The notes beneath the pieces were generated by a model. That model was not told where the DNA came from and did no database searches. It saw only the letters and a program-made list of their open reading frames with translations. DNA of 64,000 nucleotides from assembly GCA_042408595.1 (NCBI GenBank), contig JBHOQX010000019.1, positions 22,428-86,427 on the forward strand, in the 5' to 3' direction. This DNA is from JBHOQX01 sp042408595. GTDB lineage: Bacteria > Chloroflexota > Chloroflexia > Chloroflexales > Roseiflexaceae. Position numbers and translations under genes: made by a program. Below are positions 1 to 8,193 of the stretch, in pieces; position 1 is the first letter of the stretch, and every line of letters starts with the position of its first letter.

Positions 1-124
1 CCAGCGGCAGCAGCAACGCGCCGGCGGCCTGCCCCGCGAGCGCGAGCAGGATGACGGCGATCAGGGTAAGCACTCCGAGGATGACGTGGACGAGGTGGCG
101 TGATTGACCGGTCAATCCCTTCAT
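1..124 (-). CDS. N-terminus of a membrane protein, probably a sensor histidine kinase (partial)
   Basis: Only the first 41 codons lie in the window. The minus-strand ATG at 124 opens a frame with a short basic start (MKGLTGQSRHLVHV) followed by a continuous hydrophobic stretch of about 25 residues, as in a first membrane segment. It starts 79 nt after the stop of the OmpR-type regulator on the same strand, which is the usual place for the cognate histidine kinase. The kinase assignment rests on context alone, because no catalytic domain is visible before the window edge. Confidence 0.55.
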   Translation of the reverse strand, partial: MKGLTGQSRHLVHVILGVLTLIAVILLALAGQAAGALLLPL

Positions 125-129
125 GGGGC

Positions 130-160
130 GCTATCCTCTCCGGTGGGGCTTGAGGATAGC
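130..160 (-). other. Inverted repeat between regulator and kinase start
   Basis: The 9-base arms GCTATCCTC and GAGGATAGC are perfectly complementary around a 13-base loop. The hairpin ends 5 bases before the ATG of the downstream partial gene and would include its purine-rich GAGAGG stretch. It could therefore tune translation of the second gene. It has no T-run, so it is not a typical terminator. Confidence 0.4.
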
Positions 161-203
161 ATGCCCGGCCATGCCCTACGAAGATTCGGAGATTACAAAA
201 CGT

Positions 204-884
204 TTACTCATCCGCCCGGAGAATATATCCGACGCCGCGCACGGTATGGATGAGGCGCGGCTCGCCGCCGGCTTCCAGCTTCTGCCGCAGGTAGCGAACA
301 TACACTTCGATAATATTGCTCTCGCCGCCGAAGTCGTAGCCCCACACACGATCATAGATCACCTCGCGAGTGAGGACCTGCTGCGGATGGCGCAGAAACA
401 GCTCGAGCAGTTCGTACTCTTTGGCCGTCAGTTCGACGCGGCGGTCGCCGATATAGGTCGAATGCGCCGCGGTGTCCATCGTCAGCGGGCCATAGCGCAG
501 CACCGTCGGCTGGCCTTCGCGGCTGCGGCGGCGGAGCTGGACACGGATGCGGGCCAGCAGCTCCTCGAAAGCGAACGGCTTGACCAGGTAATCGTCCGCG
601 CCGGCTTCGAGGCCGGCTACCCGATCCGGCACGGCATCGCGCGCGGTGAGCATGATGATCGGTACATCCGATACGGCGCGCAACCGCTGCGCGACCTCCA
701 AGCCGTCGATCTTAGGCAGCATCAGGTCGAGGATGACCAGGTCGGGCGGGCGCTCGCGGGCCGCGGCGAGCGCGGTGGCCCCGTCGGCGGCGATCTCGAC
801 GCTGTACCCCTCGAAGACCAGCCCGCGCCGCAGGTAGCCGGAGATCTCCTGCTCGTCCTCGACGATGAGAATATGTTCGCTCAT
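204..884 (-). CDS. OmpR/PhoB-family two-component response regulator
   Basis: A 226-residue DNA-binding response regulator. The receiver domain (residues 1-115) has the acidic pair ED at 9-10, the phospho-acceptor Asp53 in LVILDLMLP, and the conserved Lys in LVKPF near 103. The C-terminal winged helix (about 130-224) has the family pattern ELTAKEYELL and ends with YVRYLRQKL and VRGVGYIL. I start at MSEHILIV (884) because the receiver fold begins there; upstream in-frame codons encode unrelated Arg/Pro-rich sequence. It is followed by a membrane protein that is probably its sensor kinase. The stimulus is unknown. Confidence 0.92.
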   Translation of the reverse strand: MSEHILIVEDEQEISGYLRRGLVFEGYSVEIAADGATALAAARERPPDLVILDLMLPKIDGLEVAQRLRAVSDVPIIMLTARDAVPDRVAGLEAGADDYLVKPFAFEELLARIRVQLRRRSREGQPTVLRYGPLTMDTAAHSTYIGDRRVELTAKEYELLELFLRHPQQVLTREVIYDRVWGYDFGGESNIIEVYVRYLRQKLEAGGEPRLIHTVRGVGYILRADE

Positions 885-1117
885 AGCCCATGCGCCCCCG
901 TGTGCGGCGGGCGGTTCCAAACGCGGCTCCTGGGCGCAGACGGTGCATCGGCCAGATCCGGGCGGGCCGCTGACCGCGCCCCGGCGCGGCCGCCCATCAG
1001 GCCATCGGCTGTTCCATTGTAGCACGGCTGGGATGGGGCGCAAACCGGGCTTGACGCCGCGCGACCGTTCCCGCATCATGGACGCAGCGGCGTGTCGACC
1101 ACTGGGCGAATCCAATC

Positions 1118-1864
1118 ATGCGCTTCCTCAACCAGACAGCGATCGTCACCGGTGGCTCGCGCGGGCTTGGCCGTGCTATCGCGCTGGAGCTGGCGCGCGG
1201 CGGCGCGCGGGTGCTGGTGAACTACCAGCACAACGCGGCGGCGGCCGAGGAGGTCGTCGCCGCGATCGTGGCGGCGGGCGGCGAGGCCGCGGCGCACCGC
1301 GCCAACATCGCCGATGAGGCGGCGGTCGCGGCAATGGTCGCCGCGTGCCTGGAGCGCTGGGGCCGGCTCGACATGCTGGTCAACAACGCCGGGATCGTCG
1401 CCGACGCCCCCATGGCCCGCATGAGAGACGAGCAGTGGCGGGCGGTGATCGAGACCGATCTGACCGGAGTGTTTCTCTGCTGCCGGGCGGCGCTCCCGCC
1501 GATGCGGGCCCGCGGCTACGGGCGGATCGTCAACATCGGCTCGCTGGCGGGCCTGGCGGGGAACGTCGGGCAGGTGAACTACGCCGCCGCGAAGGCCGGG
1601 CTGGTCGGGCTGACGCGCGCGCTGGCCCGCGAGGTCGCGCTGGACGGCATCACGGCCAATGTCGTCGCGCCGGGGTACATCGAAACCGAGATGCTCGCCA
1701 CCGTGCCGCCCGCCCTGCGCGCCTGGGCGCTCGACGCGATCGCCATGCGGCGCTTCGGCACGCCCGACGAGGTCGCCCCGGCGGTGGCGTTCCTGCTCTC
1801 CCCGGAGGCTTCGTACATCACCGGGCACGTGCTCGCCATCGATGGCGGCTGGGTGATGCCGTGA
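1118..1864 (+). CDS. Short-chain dehydrogenase, FabG-like 3-oxoacyl reductase
   Basis: A classical 248-residue SDR. The NAD(P)-binding motif TGGSRGLG is at residues 11-18, NNAG at 89-92, and the catalytic triad Ser142, Tyr155, Lys159 falls in IGSLAG and YAAAK. The PGYIETEM loop and the C-terminal ITGHVLAIDGGWVMP match 3-oxoacyl-[ACP] reductases. An Arg in the cofactor motif (GGSRG) suggests NADPH. It stands alone and is divergent from the regulator upstream. It could reduce acyl-ACP, acetoacetyl-CoA or another ketone, since no neighbouring fatty-acid gene decides the substrate. Confidence 0.85.
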   Translation: MRFLNQTAIVTGGSRGLGRAIALELARGGARVLVNYQHNAAAAEEVVAAIVAAGGEAAAHRANIADEAAVAAMVAACLERWGRLDMLVNNAGIVADAPMARMRDEQWRAVIETDLTGVFLCCRAALPPMRARGYGRIVNIGSLAGLAGNVGQVNYAAAKAGLVGLTRALAREVALDGITANVVAPGYIETEMLATVPPALRAWALDAIAMRRFGTPDEVAPAVAFLLSPEASYITGHVLAIDGGWVMP

Positions 1865-2032
1865 GCGTGCGGAGTGTGAAGCGTCGCGTGTACATGTAGT
1901 GGAGTCTCGGTTCACGCCGATTACTCCTCGCGCCTGGCTGGTTTGTGATTGCAGATTGGAGGGTGCAGATCGTCTGCCCGTCTGACGGTCTGGCGGTCTG
2001 GCTCCTGGCCCTCAATTCCCCGGCCCTCAGCC

Positions 2033-3280
2033 CTACCGTCCTCCCACCCATATCGCCATATCGCCGTCGCCGGCGCGTGTCGGCTGGCCGGTGCGCAAGT
2101 CGAGCACGTAGACGCCGTCCGCCGTGCCGTAGGCCAGGCGCTGCCCATCGGGCGACCAGGGGCTGAAGGAGAACAGGAAGGCGTCGAAGAAGCGCTGCAG
2201 CCCGACGACCGCCGGGCTTGGCATGAAGCTCGCCAGCTCGCGCACTGCGCCATCCGCCACCTCAACCGTGTGCCACGTCCGCTTTCCATCCGGCGCCGGG
2301 TCGTCCTGCGTCAGGTAGGCGATCCGCTGGCCATCCGGCGACCAGAAGAACGAGGTGACCTGCTCATCGCCGCGCGAGAGGATGCGCGGTTCGCCGCCGT
2401 TGCCATCCACCAGCTTCAGCGTGCCGGCCACCGAGCCGCCGGCCACCGGCTGCGCCGCCACATACGCGATCTGGTCGCTCGTGGGCGAGCGGGCCAGGCG
2501 CACGTCCGCGACCTTTTCGTTCGCCAGGAGCTTGACCTCCTTGCCGTCGCGCGACGCGCGCACGATCCGGCTCTCGATATCCTCGATCGTCGGGCGGGCT
2601 TTGGCGATCGGTGGTTGCGCGACATAATAAATATGGTCGCCGTCCAGCGCCCACGCCGGCGCTTGGAACAGCCCCGGGTCGCTCAGGATCGGTTGCGACG
2701 CCCCCCTGCCGGGCGTGTACGTCTCCAGCCGCCCGCCGGTCACGGCGTGGCCGTCCACGTGCAGCAGCAGCGTGCGGCTCTGGCGGTCCCAGGCGATGTA
2801 CGACGACGACCCGGTGGTGATCAACTGCGCCGGCCCCGAGCCGTCCGCTGGAACGAGATGTGTCGTCAGGCCGTCCGCGCTGGCGAGGAGAAAGCTGATG
2901 TATTTCCCGTCCGGCGACCAAGCGAGGGCGAACGGCTGATTCACGCTGGTGCGGAACAGCTCCGTCTGAGCGCCGGTGCGCAGGTCGAGCCGCACGATCG
3001 CCAGGTTGGGCGGCGAGCCGGCCACATAGGCGATCTGCCGGCCGTCCGGCGCGACGGCGGGGAAGCGGTAGTCATCGTCGTTGACATTGCCGGCCAGCAC
3101 TCGAGCGCTCGTTTCGCCGTCCGTCAGCAACTGCATCCGCGAGTCGGCGCCGACCAGCACCAGCCCGATCGGCTGGGGCGCGGGGCGGGAGAGCAGCGCC
3201 CAGGCGAGCAACGTGCCGGCTGCGGCGATCAACAGCACCAGGCCACCGATGATGATATACAGCGTGCGCCGCAGGGCCAT
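2033..3280 (-). CDS. Membrane-anchored TolB-like beta-propeller protein
   Basis: A 415-residue protein with one N-terminal membrane helix (about residues 7-29) followed by a region with recurrent SPDG-type WD40/PD40 repeats: VAPDGRQIAYVAG, WSPDGKYISFL, WSPDGQRIAYLT and WSPDGQRLAYGT. These repeats form the six-bladed propeller of the TolB/DPP-IV N-terminal family. The propeller should lie outside the membrane, anchored by the helix. No catalytic domain follows, so a binding or scaffolding role is likely; the ligand is unknown. Spacers on both sides hold short dispersed repeats. Confidence 0.8.
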   Translation of the reverse strand: MALRRTLYIIIGGLVLLIAAAGTLLAWALLSRPAPQPIGLVLVGADSRMQLLTDGETSARVLAGNVNDDDYRFPAVAPDGRQIAYVAGSPPNLAIVRLDLRTGAQTELFRTSVNQPFALAWSPDGKYISFLLASADGLTTHLVPADGSGPAQLITTGSSSYIAWDRQSRTLLLHVDGHAVTGGRLETYTPGRGASQPILSDPGLFQAPAWALDGDHIYYVAQPPIAKARPTIEDIESRIVRASRDGKEVKLLANEKVADVRLARSPTSDQIAYVAAQPVAGGSVAGTLKLVDGNGGEPRILSRGDEQVTSFFWSPDGQRIAYLTQDDPAPDGKRTWHTVEVADGAVRELASFMPSPAVVGLQRFFDAFLFSFSPWSPDGQRLAYGTADGVYVLDLRTGQPTRAGDGDMAIWVGGR

Positions 3281-3308
3281 AGCTCCCTCCTTCGCGCCGG
3301 GCGCGGGG

Positions 3309-3365
3309 CAGTCGGTGGGCGGTAGACGATGGACGGTGGACGGTAGTCGGTGGGTGGTGGGCGGC
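3309..3365. repeat. Low-complexity spacer repeat (GGTAGACGATGGACG type)
   Basis: The spacer after the TolB-like start consists of G-rich near-repeats (GTCGGTGGGCGG, GGACGGTGGACGG, GTCGGTGGGTGG). The 15-mer GGTAGACGATGGACG at 3321-3335 recurs exactly at 13051-13065. Shortened forms occur near 52909 and 59047, and related GGACGGTGGAC strings near 5758 and, reversed, 11790. The rest of 3366-3537 has no gene that I can support. Confidence 0.6.
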
Positions 3366-3537
3366 GGTTATAGCGCTGTTTTCTCCTCTGGGTCGGCCTC
3401 GCCGCTCCTCCTCATGGCCTCCCCGCTTGTGGCCCGCTGTCCGCGGCCAGCCACTCGCTCATCGCTCATCCATCCCACCATCCGCGATCTGCAATCTTAA
3501 GCATAACACTCCGCCGATCGCCGCGCAAGAGACACGG

Positions 3538-3565
3538 TTGACCGGCTCCCGAAATTGCCTATAAT
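3538..3565 (+). promoter_or_regulatory. Sigma-70 promoter of the EF-G-like gene
   Basis: TTGACC (3538-3543) and a perfect TATAAT (3560-3565) are separated by 16 bases. Transcription would start near 3572, giving a leader of about 84 nt before the EF-G-like gene, which carries an AAGGAGG ribosome site at 3644-3650. Confidence 0.75.
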
Positions 3566-3655
3566 ACTCGGTTAACCCCACACAAGCCGAGGCCCGGCCG
3601 GCGACCCGCGCCGGAAGATCTTCACCGGCAAGCCTCACCTGTCAAGGAGGACATG

Positions 3656-5752
3656 ATGCCAGCCTACGGACCGGACAGAATTCACAACATCGGCCTCTTC
3701 GGCCATGGCGGGAGCGGGAAAACCACGCTCACCGAGGCGCTTTTGCTCACCGCCAAGGCCATCTCCCGCGCCGGGCGCGTCGAGGACGGCAATACCGTCA
3801 GCGATTACGACCCGGAGGAGCAGAAGCGCCGCATGTCGATCAACCTGAGCGTCGCGCTGCTAGAGTGGAACGGCGACAAGATCAACCTGATCGATGTGCC
3901 GGGCTATGCCGATTTCGCTGGCGAGATCGCCGCGGCGATGCGCGTGATCGACGGCGCGGTGCTGGTGTTGGATGCCGCCGGGGGCGTGGAGGTCGGGACA
4001 GAGCTGGCCTGGGAGGCGGCGGTGACCGCCGGCGTGCCGCGCATCCTGTTCATCAACAAGATGGATCGCGACAACGCCAGCTTCTTCCGCACGCTCGAGC
4101 AAGCGCAGGAGGTGCTCGATGCTGCCGTTATCCCGCTGCAGATCCCGGTCGGTGAGCAGCGCACGTTCAACGGTATCATCTCGCTGCGTCGCCAGCGTGC
4201 CTGGCTCGATAGCGGCAAACGCGACGGCTCATTTGTTGAAGCGGATATCCCCGCTGACCTGGTGGGGCTGGAGCAAGAATGGCGCGAGCGGCTGATCGAC
4301 AAGATCGCCGCGACCAACGACGACCTGATCGAAAAGTACCTGGAAGGCGGCGCGGACGCGCTGACGCAGGATGAGCTGAACCTCGGCCTGCGCGCCGGCA
4401 TCGCCAACGGTTCGATCGTTCCGGTGTTCCTCGGTTCGGCCACCCAGTTGATCGGCATGGCGCAACTGCTGAACGGCATCATCGATAGCATCCCCGCCGC
4501 CGGGCGCAAGCCGGTCGAGGCGACCGAGCTGAGCAGCGGCAAGCCGGTCACGCTCAAGGCCGCCGCCTCCGAGCCGCTGGCGGCGCTGATCTTCAAGACG
4601 CTGGCCGACCCCTACGGCAAAATCAGCTTCGTGCGCGTCTTCAGCGGCGAGCTCAAGTCGAACAGCGTGGTCTATAACTCGCGCACCCGCAAGGAAGAGC
4701 GCATCAGCCAGCTCTACGCCGTGCGCGGCAAGGAGCAGACCCCGGTGGCCTTCATCGGCCCCGGCGACATCGGCGTGGCGACGCGCCTGGTGGACGCGCA
4801 AACGAACGACACCTTCTCGTCGCCCGACCGCCCGCTCCAGCTCGCGCCGATCGTCTTCCCCGCCACGGCCTTCACCGGCGCGGTGAAGCCCAAGACCCGT
4901 GCCGACCTGGACAAGCTCGGCAGCGCCCTGGCGCATGTCGTCGAGGAGGACCCGACGCTCCAGATCAGCCGCGATCCGCAGACCGGCGAGACCCTGATCT
5001 CCGGCCTGGGCGAGTCGCACGTTAAGATCGTCGCGGAGCGGATGAAGCAGAAGTTCGGCGTCGATGTCGACATCGAGCTGCCGCGCGTCCCGTACCGCGA
5101 GACGATTCGCGGCAAGGCCGAGGCCCAGTACCGCCATAAAAAGCAGACCGGCGGCGCCGGGCAGTTCGCCGATGTCTCCATCCGCGTCGCGCCGCTGCCG
5201 ACCGACCCAGGCCGGGAGGACCCGCTGGAGTTTGTCAATATGATCGTCGGTGGCGTGATCGACCGTGCGTTCATCCCATCGGTCGAGAAAGGCGTGCGGG
5301 CCGCCATGGCCGAGGGTGTGATCTCCGGCAACCCGGTGGTGGATGTGCGTGTCGAGCTGTTCGACGGCAAGATGCACCCGGTCGACTCGAAGGATATCGC
5401 CTTCCAGATCGCTGGCCACGAAGCGTTCAAGCTGGCGGCGCAGAAGGCGCAGCCGGTGATCATCGAGCCGATCTACGAGCTGGAGATCACCGTGCCCGAC
5501 CAATACGCCGGCGACATCATGAGCGACATGAACATGCGGCGCGGGCGGGTGATGGGGATGCTGCCTGCCGGAAACGGTCGGACCGTCATTACCGCGCAGG
5601 CCCCGCTGGCCGATGTGCAGCGCTATGGCACCGACCTGCGCTCGATGACGCAGGGGCGCGGGCGCTATTCCATGCGCTTCGATCACTACGAGGAAGTGCC
5701 GGCGCACCTGGCGCAGGCGCTGATCGAGGCGCAGAAGAAGGAACACGCGTAG
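3656..5752 (+). CDS. EF-G-like translational GTPase (EF-G2 type paralogue)
   Basis: A 698-residue protein with the full EF-G domain order: GTPase, beta-barrel, then domains III-V. G1 is GHGGSGKTT (16-24), unlike the HVDAGKTT/HIDAGKTT of canonical EF-G. G3 is DVPGY at about 80 and G4 NKMD at 134-137. The GHGGSGKTT P-loop is typical of the second EF-G-like family, whose members are paralogues of unsettled role rather than the housekeeping translocase. Two tandem ATGs exist. AAGGAGG ends only 2 bases before the ATG at 3653 but 5 bases before 3656, so I choose the second. It has its own sigma-70 promoter and no S12/S7/EF-Tu neighbours, which supports the paralogue reading. Confidence 0.9.
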   Translation: MPAYGPDRIHNIGLFGHGGSGKTTLTEALLLTAKAISRAGRVEDGNTVSDYDPEEQKRRMSINLSVALLEWNGDKINLIDVPGYADFAGEIAAAMRVIDGAVLVLDAAGGVEVGTELAWEAAVTAGVPRILFINKMDRDNASFFRTLEQAQEVLDAAVIPLQIPVGEQRTFNGIISLRRQRAWLDSGKRDGSFVEADIPADLVGLEQEWRERLIDKIAATNDDLIEKYLEGGADALTQDELNLGLRAGIANGSIVPVFLGSATQLIGMAQLLNGIIDSIPAAGRKPVEATELSSGKPVTLKAAASEPLAALIFKTLADPYGKISFVRVFSGELKSNSVVYNSRTRKEERISQLYAVRGKEQTPVAFIGPGDIGVATRLVDAQTNDTFSSPDRPLQLAPIVFPATAFTGAVKPKTRADLDKLGSALAHVVEEDPTLQISRDPQTGETLISGLGESHVKIVAERMKQKFGVDVDIELPRVPYRETIRGKAEAQYRHKKQTGGAGQFADVSIRVAPLPTDPGREDPLEFVNMIVGGVIDRAFIPSVEKGVRAAMAEGVISGNPVVDVRVELFDGKMHPVDSKDIAFQIAGHEAFKLAAQKAQPVIIEPIYELEITVPDQYAGDIMSDMNMRRGRVMGMLPAGNGRTVITAQAPLADVQRYGTDLRSMTQGRGRYSMRFDHYEEVPAHLAQALIEAQKKEHA

Positions 5753-6066
5753 GTCCGTGGACGGTGGACCGCGGACCCTGGTCTGCCCCTCGCGACGCTC
5801 GGGAACCGCCGGGGCGAAGGCGGTGGACGGCGGCCCGACAGGGCTTGCGGTCCACCGTCTGCTTTGCGCCGCTACGCGTGGCGCGGCAGGCGGTGCATTC
5901 CCGGCTACCCCACCATGCTGGCGCGCGGCGCCCAGCGCGGGCGGTGTCCGCTCCCGGTTACGTGTGCCGAGCTCCCACGCGGCGCCCTGCGCGGCAGATG
6001 GCCGGGGGCGAGCGCCCCCGGCCCCTCCGCGAGCAGCTTCGCCCCTTGGAACCCTAATTGATGCCC
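5753..6066. repeat. Gene-free spacer with palindromic repeats
   Basis: No gene is supported in these 314 bases. Near-palindromes made of GGACGGTGGACCGCGGACC-type strings follow the EF-G-like stop. A perfect 11-bp inverted repeat, GGCCGGGGGCG AG CGCCCCCGGCC, lies at about 6001-6024. Neither has a T-run. The strings resemble the short repeats in other spacers of the window. Confidence 0.5.
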
Positions 6067-6786
6067 CTACGCAGCGCGACCCGCAGCGCATCGGCGTGTG
6101 GCTTCTGCGCCGGCGGCGAGTTCGCGCCAGTGGGCTTCGTTACCCGAGCTGCGGGGTTTACTCCGCGGCGGGTCACCCCGTTGCTGGGCGTAGAATGCCC
6201 CGTCCTGGCCGGTCAGCCGGCTGACGGAGCCGGGGTGGTCGCTGCTGACGTAATTGGCCGTCTCGCCGCTCCAGGTATCGTGCTGGCCGATCAGCTCGCC
6301 GTCGAAGCGGTAGCGCCGTTTGGCGCTGATGCCGATCGTGTCTTCCCACAGCCCCTGGGTGTTCATCATCGTCACCCTGCCGACGGTGCGGGCGATCCGC
6401 GCGCTGTCGCCATCGTCGCCCGAGGTCTCGGTCACGCCGTTGCCGGTCAGGCCGGACGGGCGCGGCTCGGCGTCCCAACTGGAGCGCACCCCGTGGCGCG
6501 CCGTCAGGGTGCTAGTCGTGTCGGAGGTGGAGGGCTGCCCGTTGACCGTGTGCGCCTTTGAGGTGGCAGCAAGCGCGCTTGAGCGCAAGGACGCCTGTAG
6601 CAGGGATCCCCGGCGGGCCGGGAGCAGCGCTCTGGCGCACTCTCGGCAACGTGGTGCGCCAAGCATAGGGGCTCCGGACACCTCACTGACGGAACGAGCC
6701 GTACCCGGAGCAGGGGTAGGGCGGCGCATCAGCACTGCAATGGCGAACACCACGTTCCACACAGCAACAGCGTGCGCCGGCTGCAA
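6067..6786 (-). pseudogene. Displaced Rhs core fragment
   Basis: A 239-codon minus-strand frame whose last third resembles an Rhs/YD-repeat core: GRVTMMNTQGLWEDT, RYRFDGELIGQHDT, then YVSSDHPGSVSRLTGQDGAF, which corresponds to the 'DHLGSVRxLTDxxG' block just before the Rhs toxin boundary. The following QQRGDPPRSKPR looks like a decayed 'RYDPWGxxR'. The first half (to about residue 85) is not Rhs-like and there is no signal or ribosome site. It lies downstream of the toxin/immunity pair on the same strand, as orphan Rhs tips do. I read it as a non-functional remnant. Confidence 0.55.
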
Positions 6787-6841
6787 TCCATGGGCCCGAG
6801 TGGTTCATCTGCGAGCCAGGGTAGCCAGCTGCTCCGCGCGT

Positions 6842-7117
6842 TCAGGACGCGATCTTGGCTGGTTGCCGCCGCGGGTCCCATCCCACTGGCGGACGACGGC
6901 TACGACTCCACCACGGCATGCCAGCATCGATCCAGTGCTGTCGCCAGCGCAGATACAGTTGCCGGCGATCCTCGCTAGTTACGCCGCTGGCGTCGTCATA
7001 GCCGAACTGAATGCCACAGGATGGACAAATCTCATGCGATGGCAGCGCGCCATCCCAGGCCGGAAAGCCCAAATCGTAGCCACATACCGGGCAAAGGGTA
7101 AGGCGGTGTATGGTCAT
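6842..7117 (-). CDS. Small Cys-rich protein, candidate Rhs-toxin immunity protein
   Basis: A 91-residue cytosolic protein. Two zinc-ribbon-like pairs, CPVCGYDLGF and CPSCGIQFGYDD, are 18 residues apart and are followed by RWRQHWIDAGMPWWS and a PPVGWDP motif. This pattern is familiar from small Cys-rich hypothetical proteins beside polymorphic toxins. I start at the ATG at 7117 (MTIHRLTLCPVCG) because that ATG overlaps the stop of the toxin frame by an ATGA junction, a sign of coupled translation. An ATG 5 codons upstream is possible. The gene looks intact while its toxin partner is broken. The immunity role is inferred from position. Confidence 0.65.
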   Translation of the reverse strand: MTIHRLTLCPVCGYDLGFPAWDGALPSHEICPSCGIQFGYDDASGVTSEDRRQLYLRWRQHWIDAGMPWWSRSRRPPVGWDPRRQPAKIAS

Positions 7118-7860
7118 CTGCGAGGCGTCCATGGCGGGTTTCCAGGTTGCCGATACCAGTCATCGAGATTCGTTCCAGCCTGATGAGTGGCTGGATCGGG
7201 TTTATAATAGGTTTTCGTAGTATCATCTGGATTGTAGGCGCCAAACTCGTTAGTTCCGGGATCATACACCCGAATGGTCCCATTCCGATCTCCCTTCGTT
7301 GGCAGCCCGTGTTTCTGCGACCGTTGTAAAAAATCGGAAGCCTGTTTCGCGTAATCATCCTTGTTCGTCGCGGCGAAATCGCCGCCGTGCCGCTGATAGT
7401 GATCGTCAAGCGTATCAGGATGCCCCCAAGAGTCCTCAGTCGTCAGATCCAGGTTTTCCGCCGCCCCCGCCGCCTCCCCCGCGGCGCCATCATCCGGGAT
7501 CGGCGCCCCCGCCGCAGCGACGGTCTACCCCGGCGTGTGCGCGGCACCGTAAGCGAGGAGCGCGCCGGCGCCGATCATGAGCCCGGCGCCGATCACGAAC
7601 CTCACCACCGCGCCAGCCGCCGTCCCGGCACCGGGGACAACCGACCCAATCGCCGCGCCCGCGAGGGTGCACCTGATGACTTCGACGCACTGCCGCGTCG
7701 GGTCGGTGTGCCGGACCGGGTTGTTCCGCGCATAACTGGGCGGTTGAGCGCCTGCGGGTCGCCATACCTCCCACGATGCACCAATTGAGGCCGTCGACCG
7801 TCTGCGTGCTGTAAACGACAAGATGGCGGTGATGGCCCTGCCGCGAGCAAGAGCAACCCG
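7114..7860 (-). pseudogene. Broken Rhs C-terminus with a readable toxin tip
   Basis: Fragments of an Rhs protein end. One frame gives RYGDPQALNR; a -1 shift near 7736-7742 leads to SYARNNPVRHTDPT, the canonical end of an Rhs core. The frame continues through a hydrophobic GAGTAAGAVV-type stretch to an in-frame TAG at 7525-7527. Past that stop the same frame is open for 136 codons to 7114 and encodes a compact toxin-like module: HYQRHGGDF, YAKQASDFLQ, GTIRVYDPGTNEFGAYNPDD, TYYKPDPATH, TNLDDW. I recall this pattern from C-terminal nuclease tips of polymorphic toxins, possibly the Barnase/EndoU/ColicinE5-like group. No ATG starts the tip. The tip is visibly richer in A+T than its surroundings. 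Confidence 0.7.
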
Positions 7861-7881
7861 CGTGGGCCGATCGCTGCGCGT

Positions 7882-8193
7882 TTATCCGATGCCGCGGGTA
7901 TGGCCGCGGATCAGGCGGGTGAGGGCCTCGGTCTGAGCGGTGAGTGCCGCCACACGCCGCTCCAGTTCCGGGCGGTCGCCGCCGATCAGGCGCATATCGA
8001 GCTCCGGCAGGCGGGCCTCAGCCTCAGCGAGCGCGGCGTGCAGCCGGCCGAGCGCTTCGGCGGCGCGTACGAGCGCTTCCTGCCGCTCAGCCGCCTCGCG
8101 CCGCCGGCGGCGCACCAACAGCACCGCGCCGGCAGCCAGGGCCGCAGCCGCCACGGCAGCCACCGGCGCCGCGATTCTGAGCGCACGGCTCAT
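7882..8193 (-). CDS. Small membrane protein with coiled coil
   Basis: A 103-residue protein: one N-terminal membrane helix (about residues 7-27, Ala/Val/Leu-rich), an RRRRRE stop-transfer stretch, then a charged heptad-like helix (residues 35-95) suggesting a cytosolic coiled coil. Its ATG overlaps the stop of the SpoIIE-type phosphatase gene by ATGA, so the two are likely translated together and may form a complex or share a signalling pathway. I do not recognise a family. The gene is small and compositionally simple, but the coupling makes it credible. Confidence 0.6.
   Translation of the reverse strand: MSRALRIAAPVAAVAAAALAAGAVLLVRRRRREAAERQEALVRAAEALGRLHAALAEAEARLPELDMRLIGGDRPELERRVAALTAQTEALTRLIRGHTRGIG

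Noticed and set aside
4229..6091. A 620-codon minus-strand frame opposite the EF-G-like gene
   Set aside because: It is the complement of a well-supported GTPase gene and has only compositional bias.
7032..7409. A 125-codon minus-strand frame overlapping the toxin tip
   Set aside because: The overlapping frame with HYQRHGGDF, YDPGTNEFGAY and YYKPDPATH has protein-like motifs and ends in an ATGA overlap; this one does not.
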